In this document: piece by piece, positions 12,344-23,556 of the stretch
Layout of the letters: every line of letters starts with the position of its first letter
Numbering within the stretch: the first letter of the stretch is position 1
Origin: Xenopus tropicalis
Lineage: Eukaryota > Chordata > Amphibia > Anura > Pipidae
Assembly (NCBI RefSeq): GCF_000004195.4
Contig: NC_030683.2
Span: 51,969,358-52,033,357 of the forward strand
Direction: 5' to 3'
DNA: 64,000 nucleotides
Program-made: the position numbers and the translations under genes
The notes under the pieces: generated by a model
Told to the model about the DNA's origin: nothing
The model's input: the letters and a program-made list of their open reading frames with translations, nothing else
Databases searched by the model: none

Positions 12344-13432
12344 TGGGCAGATTTACTAACCCACAAATTTTTTTGGCAACTTTTTTGTTGCTTGCGTGAC
12401 TTTTTCATCACTTGCGTGACTTTTTTGACGCTTGCACAACTTTTTCGTACTTTTACGCGAAAAAATTGGAAAGGTTTTCCCACTGTTTACAATCGTTCGG
12501 TACGAATATTCCGTGACTTTCAGATCGCCAATACAATATTATCGTGACTAATACGATTTTTTCGTAAACATATTTGTGATATTTGCGATCTTCTACTTGG
12601 GGCAGGCAGTAATTATAGAAAAGTACAGTTCATGAGCTTTAGGCAACACAATATGGACTTTGCAGTGTGATTTATTCAAGTATGTGTTGGCCCTAGAGTG
12701 ATGCATCCTCCCGTTTGCAGGGAAATTGTCATTTTCATAACAGTAGTTTTCCGAATGTAATGGCGTGTATGGATAATATGACGTGCGTTTTTCGCACGCG
12801 GCAACAGTTTGTGTTCGCTGCCTTAATTAGTGTGCATTGCATCAAATACTGCACGAAAATAGTCTTTGCGACTTAAATAACGCAAACAGCATCGCGTCTA
12901 AATTAACGCAAGTATCCTTTTAGTGAATCATACGTTAAGACGCAATAAAATTTTCAACCCTATAGACTCAAAGTCTCATTGGTAAAGAGATCAGCACACT
13001 AAGGGGGACAATCATGAAAACGCGAGTTAGAATCTTGAATGGGATAAATTCGGATCAGATACGATAATTTCTTAAGATCGCAAATATCACGAATATGCTT
13101 CCAAAAAAATCATATTAGTCACAATAATATCGTCACGAAATTTTTGTATCTGAGCAATCGTAAAATGCAGGAAAACCTTTCCGACTTTGATCCTTCTGTG
13201 CATGATTTTGGAAACCTCCCACAGGAATCAATGGCACTGTGCAACTCCAACCTGGCCCAAGTCACGATACCGAAGCTTGAATGAATCCGAAACTTTCGTA
13301 CTCAGCACGATAATAAGATTTTGTCTAACAAATTTTGTCGCAAAGTACGAAAAAGTCGCGCAGGTACGAAAAGGTCGCCAAAAATACGCTGAACATTTTC
13401 TTGGAGCGTTCGTGGATTAGTAACTCTCCCCC
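12344..13432. mobile_element. Harbinger-like palindromic MITE, split by a second element
   Basis: The left arm (12344-12593, starting near GGGCAGATTTACTAACCCAC) and right arm (about 13015-13432, ending GTGGATTAGTAACTCTCCCCC) are inverted copies. Both share words with the intact 18192-18470 element: GATCGCAAATATCACGA and TCACGATAATATCGT on one arm and their complements on the other. The centre of the palindrome is occupied by unrelated DNA (12594-12970) that also occurs at 34.8-35.2 kb. An additional 60 to 70 bp of the right arm (around 13190-13270) does not match the left arm and may be another small insertion. Confidence 0.65.
12594..12970 (+). mobile_element. Fragment of a second MITE family nested in the palindrome
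   Basis: From the ACTTGGGGCAGG motif to the AGACGCAATAAAATTTTC motif this stretch matches about 34797-35180 closely along its length. Shared words include TAGAAAAGTACAGTTCATGA, TATTCAAGTATGTGTTGGCC and CCTTTTAGTGAATC. The 34-kb copy has an extra ~250-bp left part that is missing here. Confidence 0.65.
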
Positions 13433-13707
13433 TAAGTAAGGGATGGAAATAAATTTTGCCATTGCATGATTATCTCAAATTTAAAAGAGGTCTTTCTATG
13501 GCCTTTGGAACAAAAAGCAATTTTTGGCCTTTTTGCCCCACCATGTATTTTGACAGCTTTGTTCTCTGAAATTGTTCTCTGCTGGTGAAAGCACCAACAT
13601 TTGAGTAATTTAGTATTTGCTTTTGATAGAAAAGGACACATCTTGGCAATATGGCAAAGGACAATATGACAGAAATGATTAGTCTCTTAAGCCAATTTGT
13701 CCAGTAT

Positions 13708-13955
13708 CACTGAAAAATTTGTGAAATGAGGCACAATTTTTTTTTGACGTACACAAGTTTTTTTATGTGACCACAGGTTTTTTGTTTTTTTTTACATAAT
13801 CGCAATATTTTTCGGCACAACCGAAACTTTTTCGTCACTAGGTGAATTTTTGTCACTGCATATTTTTGCGCCAGTTTCATAAAAGAATTTGCCAATAGCA
13901 AAATGTGTAATTTCGCAGCGAATCCACGACTGGCAAAAATATTTGCTCATCACTA
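13708..13955. mobile_element. hAT-like MITE (TTTGCTCATCACTA right end)
   Basis: Ends ATTTGCTCATCACTA at 13941-13955, the right end of the hAT-like family in this window. The interior has the usual run of TTTTTTTGACG..., CGCAATATTTTTCGGCAC and TTTTTCGTCAC words. The left end is unclear (about 13708), and no target duplication was found. Confidence 0.55.
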
Positions 13956-14156
13956 AATGGATTGATCAAAGGTTACAGACAGACTGTCATCTAGTATGGT
14001 GCCTAAGGACTAGAGGACAGCTGATGTAATGTAAATATTTAAAAAGGGATTATGATCTCAGCCTGGCAATTATAGGCCTGTAAATTTAACATCTGTGGTG
14101 GACATTATGAGGAGAAGTCATGTCACAAATTTGACTGTTTTTTATAATGAGGTTAG

Positions 14157-14504
14157 TACCGGTATGGAGCCTGTTAACCAGAATGATTGGGACCTGGGGT
14201 TTTCCAGATAACTGATATTGCCGTAATTAGGATCTCCATACCTTACATCTACTAATACATTTTGTAAACATTAAATAAACCCACTAGGAGTGTTTTGCCA
14301 CCAATGAGGATAATTAAATCTTAGTTGGGATCAAGTACACAGTACTGTTTTTTTTATTATAGTAAAAACAGTCATAATTTTTTTAAAAAATTCTAATTAT
14401 TTGATAAAAATGGAAGATGGGAATGGAGTCTATGGGAGGTGTCCTTTCTGTAATACTGAGCTCTTTTGGATAAAGGGTTTCCGGGTAACGGTCCCATACC
14501 TGTA
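14157..14504. mobile_element. MITE with TACNGGTATGG ends, intact
   Basis: Left end TACCGGTATGGAGCCTGTTA and right end GGTCCCATACCTGTA form imperfect terminal inverted repeats. The internal segment GGGACCTGGGGTTTTCCAGA and the TTAAATAAACCCACTAGGA segment recur in a broken copy at 48.65-49.07 kb. The superfamily is not clear from the ends alone. Confidence 0.6.
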
Positions 14505-14520
14505 AGATGTTAGACAATGG

Positions 14521-15350
14521 GGTTGCAGTAAATGTGAGCTTTTGGATTTTACCAAAGCATTTGATACAAACTACTGCTTTCTAAACTAAGGTCTATTGAT
14601 CTTAGAAATGTTGGTACATGGATAGGAAGCTGGCTAAAGGATAATGTACAGAGGGTGCTTGTCAATGGTACATTCTCTGCTTGGATGACACAAAGCTATG
14701 CAGACCAATTAATTCCATCCAGGATGTGGCATCCTTGCAGCAGGATCTTGATAAACTGTCAATCTGAGAATCTAAGTGGCTGAGAGTTTCGGTGTTGATA
14801 TATGTAAGATCAAGCACTGGGAGATAATACTAATATAATAATATGTGGATAATAATCAAACAATGCCAGTCAGCAGCTGCAAGGGTAAACAATGTTTTGA
14901 GCTGAAGTAAATGGGGCATAGATTTATAGAAGAAGAAGGCCATTCTTCCACTTCACAAAGCACTAATAAGGCCCCATCTCAAATATGCTCAAATAAACTC
15001 CTACAGAAATAGAAAGAGTACAAAGAAGGTCAACTAAGCCTATGAAGGGTATGGAAAATCTCAGTTATGAAGAAAGTCTGCTAAACTTTGGGTTCTTTAT
15101 GCTGGAAGAGAAGTGCGTAATGGGAGATACAATAACTTTATATAAATATATAAAGGGGCCATATAATAAACTCTCTAACTCTTAATTCACAATGAGGTAC
15201 CTTCAGCAGACATTCTGATTAGAAGTAAGGAAGTTCCATTGTGATATTCGGAAATACTTTTTTTTTACAGTGAGACCTGTTTTGTTGTGGGATTCTCTCC
15301 TTAATCAGTTGTACTGGCAGATGCATTGGATGCATTGGATGGCTTTTTAG
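14521..15350 (+). pseudogene. CR1-type LINE reverse transcriptase remnant
   Basis: Conceptual translation, with frame changes and stops, shows blocks in the order known for CR1-family reverse transcriptases. A motif-A-like LDFTKAFDT is at about 14541. A GTFSAW block is at about 14670. A DDTKLCRPI block follows at about 14686. An ASLQQDLDKLS block is at about 14728. Past 14870 come AAA-N-V-like, PLHKALIRPHLKYA-like and YEESLLNFGF-like pieces. The segment that should carry motif B and most of motif C (SGVPQGS through FAD) is missing between about 14675 and 14690. In an active element the protein copies RNA into DNA at the target site. This copy is dead. Confidence 0.72.
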
Positions 15351-16810
15351 CCATCTTGGAGTCACTCAGAAACAAATTTTTCGACCCCCTAAAGCAAAAC
15401 GGTGAGGCTTTTGCTTTCCTCTTGATCAACTAGCAGTTAGGCAGGTTTTAATAAAGACATACAAGGTTAAATTCGTGTTTATTGTATACATACGTTACTA
15501 CCTTATATGGTAGCAGTGTAAGCAGTGGTAAACAGTGTGCTAAACCAAATGTGTAAAGAGTGTGTCATCAGTAATAAACATAAAAAATATAATAGGGCAT
15601 GGTCTGTATGGAAAGACTATCACTTCTGTTTTTGTTAGGTTCAGTTTGAGACTGCACTGATTTATTCAGGAGGAGATAGCTAGAAAACAGTTAAAGATCA
15701 GGGTCTTAATGTCAGTGGTTAGTGAAGGGGTGTCTAAATAAATCTTAATATCATCTGCATACAAATGATATTCAAAACCAAGTCCACACTAATTTAATCT
15801 TGAAAGAGACAGAGAAGGCAAAAGAAAAGAAAAGAGGCAGAGTGCACATACACTGCAGAAATCAAAGGATTAGTAGGAACCTTGCTATGTGGAGGCTATA
15901 ATAATAGAAGGCACTGGTGAGCACTAATAAACACAAGAATATGGGAATGTGTACCACGCTTGGTTCTGAATGTTAACTCTAACACAGTGAGTAAGGACCT
16001 TTGTAGTTTTTTCTTTCTATAAAGCATTATTTACTTATTTTAAAGTTCTCTCTCTGTATATGAGAAAATTGTTATCATACTTATAGCAAGTTTTGTTTCT
16101 GGGCCATCTTCCACAGTAGAATCTAAAACCCACATTTCCCTGCACTCAGAAATCACAGAAGGAATTTCTAGAATACAATGCTTTCCCCCAATTCCCTCTC
16201 GATCTTTTTAAGTAGCTTCTAGAACACAAGAATAGATGGTAAGACTTGGGTAGAGCCAACTTCAAGAGATAGCTAGAAAGAAAATAAAATGTTTCTCTTT
16301 TCCTGGCCATCCCATTGCAGTAACTAAAATCCGAGTTAATCTGAGTTAGTACCAGAGAAATCATGAGGTGAGGGAAATAAAACCACAAACAGTCTGAAAC
16401 CTTTTGGCCTAAACTAGTCATAAAAGGAAGCCACATCAATTTTATAGTGCTTGAGAAAAGAAATTGATTAATAACCAAGTGGGAATCAGGAGCTGCTTGC
16501 TCTTCTGCTGTCAAAGTGGTTTCCAACTCTCCTGTTGAGTGTGCCTTAACCCATTTGGAAGGAAGCTGGAAACAACTTTAAGTATAAAATTCAGCATTGT
16601 TCTCAGGACAACCTAAATCTGGCATTGACCTAAGGATAACCATTTGCAAGTAGAATCCATGAAGGGCAATTCACATTCTTATTAACTTATTTTTGAGGTA
16701 AGTGCAACAAGTAGTACTGTCTTCCAAAAGAGCAAAAGGTTGCAGAGAAAGTGGCAGGTCAATAGAGGAGCACATGATTTGTTGGGTCAATGCACTTTTT
16801 TATTGGCAGC
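15351..16810. other. Unique spacer after the CR1 remnant
   Basis: AT-rich, with no element ends or splice-bounded exon recognised. The minus-strand ORF at 16146-16526 has no recognisable motif and is likely chance. Confidence 0.45.
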
Positions 16811-17126
16811 TAGCGATGAACAAACTTTTTCAGCAGACATGGATTTGCAGCTAAATTCCATATTTCGCCATTGGCTAATTTTTTCGTGGAACGGCCGCAA
16901 AATTTCGCAGTGGAAAATTTGCAGGCCTGTCAAAACAGTGTGTCCAAAAAAGTCACAGAAACATCAAAAAAGTCTTGGTCGCATCAAAAAAATTTGCGGT
17001 CATGTCAAAAAAGGATGCAAAAGGAAAAAAGTTACGTTCCACTAATTTGTTCGCCATTTCACAAATTTTTTAGAAGTTTCGACAATTTTTAGGCAAAATG
17101 AAATGTGATAAATTCGCTCATTACTA
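16811..17126. mobile_element. hAT-like MITE (316 bp)
   Basis: Starts TAGCGATGAACAAAC and ends AATTCGCTCATTACTA, both slightly diverged from the family ends. The interior includes CATGGATTTGCAG and TTTCGCCATTGGC, words shared by other copies. The flanks agree at five of eight positions (TTGGCAGC and GCGGCAGT), consistent with a decayed 8-bp duplication. Confidence 0.65.
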
Positions 17127-18191
17127 GCGGCAGTCAGAAAAAAAATTATAAGAAGTTCATCAGCAGATCCAATGTTTAGTTTTGCTGATAAACCAGAAAT
17201 TGGAACCCTTAGGGGCAGATTTATTATGCTGTGTAAAAAATAGTGACAAAATTTGCCATACATTGCCAGCCTTCACCATGTAAAAAACAGCATAAAATCA
17301 GCGTAATTTTTTTTTTCACATTTTTTCTTCTGTCGGAATTTGCGTAAAATAACAAATAACAAATAATTACAAATAATAATAAAATCTGGCACTGGGACAT
17401 ACACTTTGGATATACTACTACTAAACTACAACATCTTCAAGAAACCAATGCAATTTAGCAAATTTATTTTTTGTAGAGACTTTGTTTGGGCAGTTTTATG
17501 CCATTCTGATTCAATATGTTTTTTCGTTCCTCATGTAAAGGAAAACAGTTTCTTTTTGCTGAAGAGAACTGCAGAGCTTGCTGACGAATCTTTCTCTTTA
17601 ATGGAGAGACTGCGCTTCACTGCTCTGATTATGGAAGATACCAACTTGTGATCAAATTCATATGACTTCTCATCATCTTCTGGGCAAGTGACAATGCCAA
17701 AATAATCTCTCACTGATAAAGTGGAACTAAGATCATTTGTATCTTTAATGGTAGAAGGTCTGGGGCATTTAGACCAAGTAGCATGTTAAATTTTTCAGAT
17801 ATAGAATCTTTTATCTACAGCAATATATTTTCAGAGAAAGCATCCCCTTTTACAGGCTCTCCCATATCTGACAAAGCTGGAGGGCAAAAAAAGCCAGTGA
17901 TAAAATAAAAAAACAGCTGTAGTCTACATGGCCACATCGACTGACATGTTAGACGCAGCACACCTTCATGACCTCACTGCTATTTGGACATTGGACAGTA
18001 AACACCACTAAGCCCAAAATCTATCCGGAAGAAAATTAACCAGCAAAAAGGGAACTGCAGAATGGTTAAACGCCCAGTCCCCATTGGTCCTGTGCCAAAA
18101 CACTCTTCAGGAAGCTGAGGGGTGTGGAATCGGGTGGAGAGAGAAAGGAAGAACTCCATAGAACGGACAAGCAGAGAACCCTTTACACTTA
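17127..18191. other. Spacer with a Harbinger-like left end
   Basis: At 17212 a GGGGCAGATTTATTATGCTG end appears after TTA, closely like the intact element at 56469. It fades into AT-rich sequence by about 17350 without a right end. The rest is unique. ORFs at 17406-17651 and 17980-18279 show no motifs. Confidence 0.45.
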
Positions 18192-18470
18192 GGGGCACAT
18201 TTACTAAACCACGAATCTGAATCACGAATGGGAAAAAATCGTATTGGAAATGAAAATTTTGGAAGATCGCAAATATCACGAAAAATCGTATTAGTCACGA
18301 TAATATCGTATTGGCGATCCGAAAGTCACAACATTTTCATACCGAACTATTGTACACAGCGGTAAAACCTTTCCGATTTTTTTGTGCAAACGTCCGAAAA
18401 AGTCGTGCGGACGCCCGAAAAAATCGACGAAAATACGCTCGGAGCGTTCGTGCTTTTGTAAATGTGCCCC
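18192..18470. mobile_element. Harbinger-like MITE with TTA target duplication (279 bp)
   Basis: Ends GGGGCACATTTACTAA and its complement TTTGTAAATGTGCCCC are flanked on both sides by TTA (18189-18191 and 18471-18473). A 3-bp TWA target duplication with GGG-starting ends is the signature of PIF/Harbinger elements. The interior carries the GATCGCAAATATCACGA and TCACGATAATATCGTATTGG words of the larger palindromes. The palindrome is less complete here, suggesting loss of one arm's centre. Confidence 0.8.
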
Positions 18471-18473
18471 TTA

Positions 18474-19061
18474 AAATTATTTTGGTCAGCAATGGGAGGA
18501 GTGGAATGCTTTAATTTAATTCATAATTTTTTGTAAAAAAATATTACCAACTGCAATTCCCAAGATACAATACTTTAATAATAAGGGGATACCTTATTAT
18601 TTAGAGGCTTATGTGCACTAAATGTGAACTATTGATATTTTGGGGTCTCGACATGTAACATAATTTAAATAACCATATGCTTATATTGCATCCCACTGTT
18701 CAGAAAACCTATGGCAATCATATTTATGATGATTTTTTCTTTTCCCAAGAAGACATGGAAGATTACATTTAGCATACTGCAAATTTTCTCTGTTTTGCAT
18801 AAACTTTGTGTAAATGAATTAAGATCCATTTTATAAGTAATAAGACAAGTTTACCTATTAATAATCATAAGCGTGTGGAGCAAATGGTTTTCATTTGGAA
18901 TTAAAAATTTGCATGGGTGTCATTGCTGTTGTTGAGCTGTGCTGAGTACTGAGATACACATTTTACATTTAAAAAAATATACAGTATTTTTCAAAATTGT
19001 ATAGGGTAGTAGAATGTAGACAGTGGGGCCAGTTTACAACTTTGCCCCAGTGTAGTAACCC
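18474..19061. other. Unique AT-rich spacer
   Basis: Nothing recognised: no element ends, no ORF with coding character. Confidence 0.5.
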
Positions 19062-19064
19062 CTA

Positions 19065-19599
19065 GGGGCACATTTACTAACCCACGAACGCGCCGAATGC
19101 GTCCGATTGCGTTTTTTTCGTAATGATCGGTATTTTGCGATTTTTTCGGAAAATTGTCGCGACTTTTTCGTTACTAATACGATTTGTGCGAAAAAACGCA
19201 AGTTTTTCGTAGCCATTCCGAAAGTTGCGCAAAATCTGGCGATTTTTTCGTAGCGTTAAAACTTGCGCGAAAAGTTGCGCCTTTTTCGTAGCGTTAAAAC
19301 TTAAAAGGTGCGACGTTTCGCGCAAGTTTTAACGCTACGAAAAAATCGCAACTTTTGCCGCAAGTTTTAACGCTACGAAAAAATCGCCAGATTTTGCGCA
19401 ACTTTCGGAATGGCTACGAAAAACTCGCGGTTTTTCGCGCAAATCGTATTGGTAACGAAAAAGTTGCGACAATTTCCGAAAAGTCGTAAAGACGCCGAAA
19501 AAAAAAATCGCAAAAAATACGAAAAAGGCGCAAAATGTTCGTTTTCAAATCGGAATTTTTCCAATTCGGTTCAGATTCGTGTCTTAGTAAATGTGCCCC
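19065..19599. mobile_element. Harbinger-like palindromic MITE (535 bp)
   Basis: A near-perfect palindrome from GGGGCACATTTACTAACCCA to TTAGTAAATGTGCCCC, with its centre near 19310. The flanking triplets are CTA on the left and TTA on the right, one mismatch from a TWA duplication. The arms are CG-rich relative to the surroundings and contain the repeated word CGTAGCGTTAAAACTT. A hAT-like MITE was inserted immediately after its right end. Confidence 0.78.
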
Positions 19600-19603
19600 T
19601 TAG

Positions 19604-20055
19604 TAGTGATGAGTGAATCTGTCCCATTTCGCTTCGCCAAAAACTTCGCAAAGATTCGCGAAACGGCAAAAAATTAGCGAAATGGCGAAAATGTTGCGCG
19701 TCAAAAAAATTGTCGCCCGCGACTATTCTTTTGTCACCTGCGGCTATTCTTTCGTAGCGCGGCTATTCTTTTGTCGCTCGCGGCTATTTGTTTGTCGCTT
19801 GTGGCTATTCTTTTGTCTCCCGCAGCTATTCTTTCGGCCCGTGGCTATTCTTTCGGCCTGCAGCTATTCTTTTGTCATGCGGCTATTCTTTTGTCGCCCG
19901 CGGCTATTCTTTTGTTGCACGACAATTTTTGGACACGTGGTGAATTTTTCCGCAGCAAATTTTTTCATCCGTTTCGTGAAACAATCCGCCAATGGCGAAA
20001 CACAGAAATTTGCTGCCATGCCTCCATGCCTGGTGAAACATTTCACCCATCACTA
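19604..20055. mobile_element. hAT-like MITE with internal 21-bp minisatellite
   Basis: Starts TAGTGATGAGTGAATCTG and ends TTTCACCCATCACTA. The flanking 8-mers CCCCTTAG and ACCCTTAG agree at seven of eight positions, as expected for hAT. The left 8-mer is made from the last four bases of the neighbouring Harbinger-like element plus its TTA, so this copy inserted after that one. The interior (about 19719-19925) holds ten imperfect copies of a unit around CGGCTATTCTTTTGTCGC. Confidence 0.8.
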
Positions 20056-20613
20056 ACCCTTAGCAATAAACTGTGATCAGGCTACTAAAGGCAGAGGAAC
20101 AATACCTAGTTTGCATTCAGTCAGTCATCAGTTTGTAATGTACAACAAATCATTGTTGCATAATGGATGAAGCCTACTTAGGATACATGGAGATTTAAGG
20201 GTTGAACATGATGTAGCTGGAAAAAAGAAGGGAAAGGGAACAGCTGATAGTAAAAAAGGAGGGGTAGAGGAGAGTAGGAAAGGAAGTAAAGGATAAGAAC
20301 AAAGAAGTGTCAGAACGGTACAATAGGTCAGCCTTGATTCATATTAAAGGGTAGAACTTGAAGTATATTTTTAAATTTACAGTAGTGTTCAACCAACACC
20401 TTAAACCATTTATGCTGAAAGGCCTCTGAGCTCCCAAACAGACCAGATGCCTGGCAAAAATTTACTCATCACTACACATGACATTTATATTTTTGATGTT
20501 TTTTCTTTTTAACCTAGAGAGCATGGTAGATATTGTGAACCCACAAATTCTGAATTAATTTTGTAAAAAACTGCTAATTTTTTCTACTTTGGAGGACAAA
20601 GTCATATTTTCTC
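20056..20613. other. Unique spacer
   Basis: Includes a stretch (about 20095-20340) that resembles sequence at about 24960-25150, sharing the CAGCCATCAGTTTGTAATGTACA type of words. The two flank related hAT-like insertions, so they are probably copies of one older repeat. No gene. Confidence 0.45.
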
Positions 20614-21120
20614 ATTTTATGATTTACTAAGACACGATTTCGAATCCGAATTGGAAAAATTCCGATTGGAAACGAACATTTTGCGACTTTTTCGTATTTT
20701 TGGCGATTTTTTCGGCGTCTTTACGATTTTTGCGTAAAAACGCGAGTTTTTCGGCGTCTTTACTATTTTTGCGTAAAAACGCGAGTTTTTCGTAGCCATT
20801 ACGAAAGTTGCGCAAAGTCGCGATTTTTTCGTATCGTTAACACTTGCGCGCAAAGTCGCGCCTTTTAAGTTTTAAAGCTACGAAAAAGGCGCGACTTTGC
20901 GCGCAAGTTTTAACGCTACAAAAAAATCGCGACTTTGCGCAACTTTCGTAATGGCTACGAAAAACTCGCGTTTTTACGCAAAAATTGTAAAGACGCCGAA
21001 AAAATCGCGTTTTTACGCAAAAATCGTAAAGATGCCGAAAACATCGCAAAATTACCGATCATTACGAAAAAAACGCAATCGGACGCATTCGGCCCGTTCG
21101 TGGGTTAGTAAATGTGCCCC
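20614..21120. mobile_element. Harbinger-like palindromic MITE, left end decayed
   Basis: The right end TTAGTAAATGTGCCCC is followed by TTA (21121-21123). The left end has lost the GGGGCACA and begins near GATTTACTAAGACACG. The arms are strongly self-complementary around a centre near 20870. The left arm has an internal duplication of about 53 bp: TTTTTGCGTAAAAACGCGAG occurs twice, at about 20728 and 20768. Confidence 0.75.
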
Positions 21121-22559
21121 TTAGCCTCATTTAGTGACACTGTAAAAATGTGCCCTAGTGAAATAAGCAATAGCAACCAATGCGAAAATTGCTTTCACTA
21201 GTCTACCTGCATACACAGAGCACAGTAATTATTAAATAGTTGCAATAGGTTAATACACTAAGGTAAAACTGCCCACATGTTTATGCAGGAGGTTAGTTTG
21301 CAGGGGCTAAAGAATTAGAATGCGCTATTTACATTTTGCAGTCTCAAAAAGCCATATATTTTGGTACCTTATTTCCAAGGTTTTTAATTAAGTAATTTTG
21401 TCTTTGTAACCCAAGGGCATGTAGGCCATATAGTAAATAACCATGCATATTTTGACTGACAGTTACATCTATACATATGTTTAAATTATATTTTTCTATA
21501 CTAAGAAAAAATATGATTTTTTTAATTATTTAGATCTGTATATACTGTAGCTATATATGTACTCAGTAATTCAGTTTGAAATAAAGTCCTGTGACAGCAT
21601 GGAAGACATGGTGTAAAGTAGAAAAAAAATGCATCCTGTCTTTGACATCATAAATGATCCTTATATGTTTGCATATTGCAGGTACAGTTTCACATTTAGC
21701 CTGGCTCCTTTGTTTCTGCGCTAATTTATCACTGCAATGTACCTAAAGATAAATTACTGTCTGCACCCAAAATAAACCTAGGCAGCTAAGGGAGGTTACC
21801 TACTGACTTCTGGAAACAGATTGATGGAGTTTTAAGACCAGTGCTGTCAATGCTATGTATTTGTCTGCTTTGGTAACTCTGTGTGTGCTATTATAGAAAC
21901 TAGTTTAGACAGGTATGTGCTTATAAGTCTGTCTGTCTGTCTGCTTGTCTGTCTGCCTGTCTACCCCCACAAAATGTAACAGCACTTTAACCCCCAAGAA
22001 GCCTGCTGCAGTAGGTAACTCTCCTGCTCAATGACCACCAAAGAAAGGAGGCTATGTAACTATGGTAAGCTAGTCTTTTTAGGTGGACTGTTTACTCTTT
22101 AATATTCCCCTTTTAAAGTGTTCCTTGAGCTTATTAAGTTTGTAACTATTTGTATGCAGGAGCATCTTGGAAAATCATCTGTGCCCCATATTTGATTTTA
22201 TAATAGCAAAATTTGTGTTCCTTCCCTGTGCTTTTCTTGACTTGTTAATGTCAAGTATACACTTCTGGCTTTTTATTACAAAGATGAAGTTCTCTTCTGG
22301 ATCAAACAAGAGCCAACTGCCTCATGCTAACATGGGTCTCATCTGACAGGAAGCTGGTGCAGTCGAGAGTGGCAGGTGAGTCTGGTCAGGTGGATGTACC
22401 AAAGAGTAAAGCATGGTAATATCAATAGATATGAGCTAATATAGGTATTATAGATTCAAAATGAGAGTCAACCCTGGGTTAGGACAGTAAAGAATCAGGT
22501 AATGTCAAGAATATTCCAGGTCATAATGGAAAAAGCCACGAAACGTGTTTGTCATGCGC
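21121..22559. other. Unique spacer with a short (GTCT)n microsatellite
   Basis: A GTCT-type tract lies at about 21932-21962. The remainder is AT-rich without recognised elements or exons. Confidence 0.5.
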
Positions 22560-22770
22560 ATCTTTGTTTCCCACAACCACAACATTTTTTACGCAACTGC
22601 ACCTACATTTGACATGACCGCACTTATATTTTACGCAACCGTGTCCATTTTTATGCAACCGCGACTTTTTTGATGCATGACTAATTTTTTCACGCTGAAT
22701 TTTTCACTGAAGTTTCACGAAACAATTCACAAGTGGTGAAATGACTGGCGAAAAAATTCGCTCATCACTA
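22560..22770. mobile_element. hAT-like MITE, right portion
   Basis: Ends AAAAAATTCGCTCATCACTA at 22770. The interior has a tandem series of GCAACCGC/GCAACTGCAC words at about 22580-22665 and the TTTCACGAAACAATTC word near the end. The left terminus is missing. Confidence 0.6.
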
Positions 22771-23079
22771 ATCTCCTTCTAAAAGAGGAACTTTTGCCTA
22801 ATCTTCAAGGTGTACAGGGTTTTTTATACCTCTGTCTACCTTTCCCATTTTTCTCCAGAACCCTTTAACCCAATTAATACTAAAAAAAAAATAGTCCTTT
22901 TACATACTATAAATATAAGGGACGCACGTGTGCCCCCTCAGAACACACATTTTTATTGTCATAGAATTATAGATATTGACATACTAGTGTTCAAAACTGA
23001 AGGTATGGGTTAATTGATTACACAAACATCAGAACTCATTGGGCTGGATATTTCTGGTAAGAAATTCTTATATTTAATT

Positions 23080-23556
23080 TTGATATTTCCCATGGCTAGC
23101 CGTATCCTTCATTTTACAATGTGCCACAGCCATGTGACCTGTGATCTGATAAACTTCTTTCACACTTTACTGCTGAGCTGGAAGTTGGAGTGATATCACC
23201 CCCCTCCCAGCTGCCGATCAACAGAACAATAGGTAGCAAGATAGCAGCTCCCAGTAGATATCAAAATAGCACTTTATAGTAAGAAATCTGACTTGGGACA
23301 CCTCCAGGTTACATGTGAGTAGGAGAAACAATAGGTTACCTGAAAGCAGTTATAATGTGTAGCGCTGACTTCTGAAAGCTCAGACTCAGGCACAATGCAC
23401 TGAGATAGCTGCCTACACACGAATATTACAACTAAAAACAAAATACATTTGTTGGTTCAATAATAAAATTTAAATGGTAGAGTGAATTATTTGCTATGTA
23501 AACAGTGTAATTTAGAAATGAAAAGTACACCAAAAAAATCATGACAGTATCCCTTT
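23080..23556. mobile_element. Kolobok/T2-like MITE, right end preserved
   Basis: The right end CATGACAGTATCCCTTTA is the complement of a TAAAGGGATNCTGTCATG terminus, a form I associate with abundant Xenopus MITEs carrying TTAA duplications. The last bases here are TTAC, one change from TTAA. The interior (CTGCTGAGCTGGAAGTTGGA through TGTAAACAGTGTAATTTAG) fits the same family from memory. The left terminus was not found, so the left limit is approximate. Confidence 0.6.

Noticed and set aside
19719..19925. CRISPR-like regularly spaced repeats
   Set aside because: The units are contiguous and imperfect, without unique spacers, and lie inside a MITE in vertebrate DNA.
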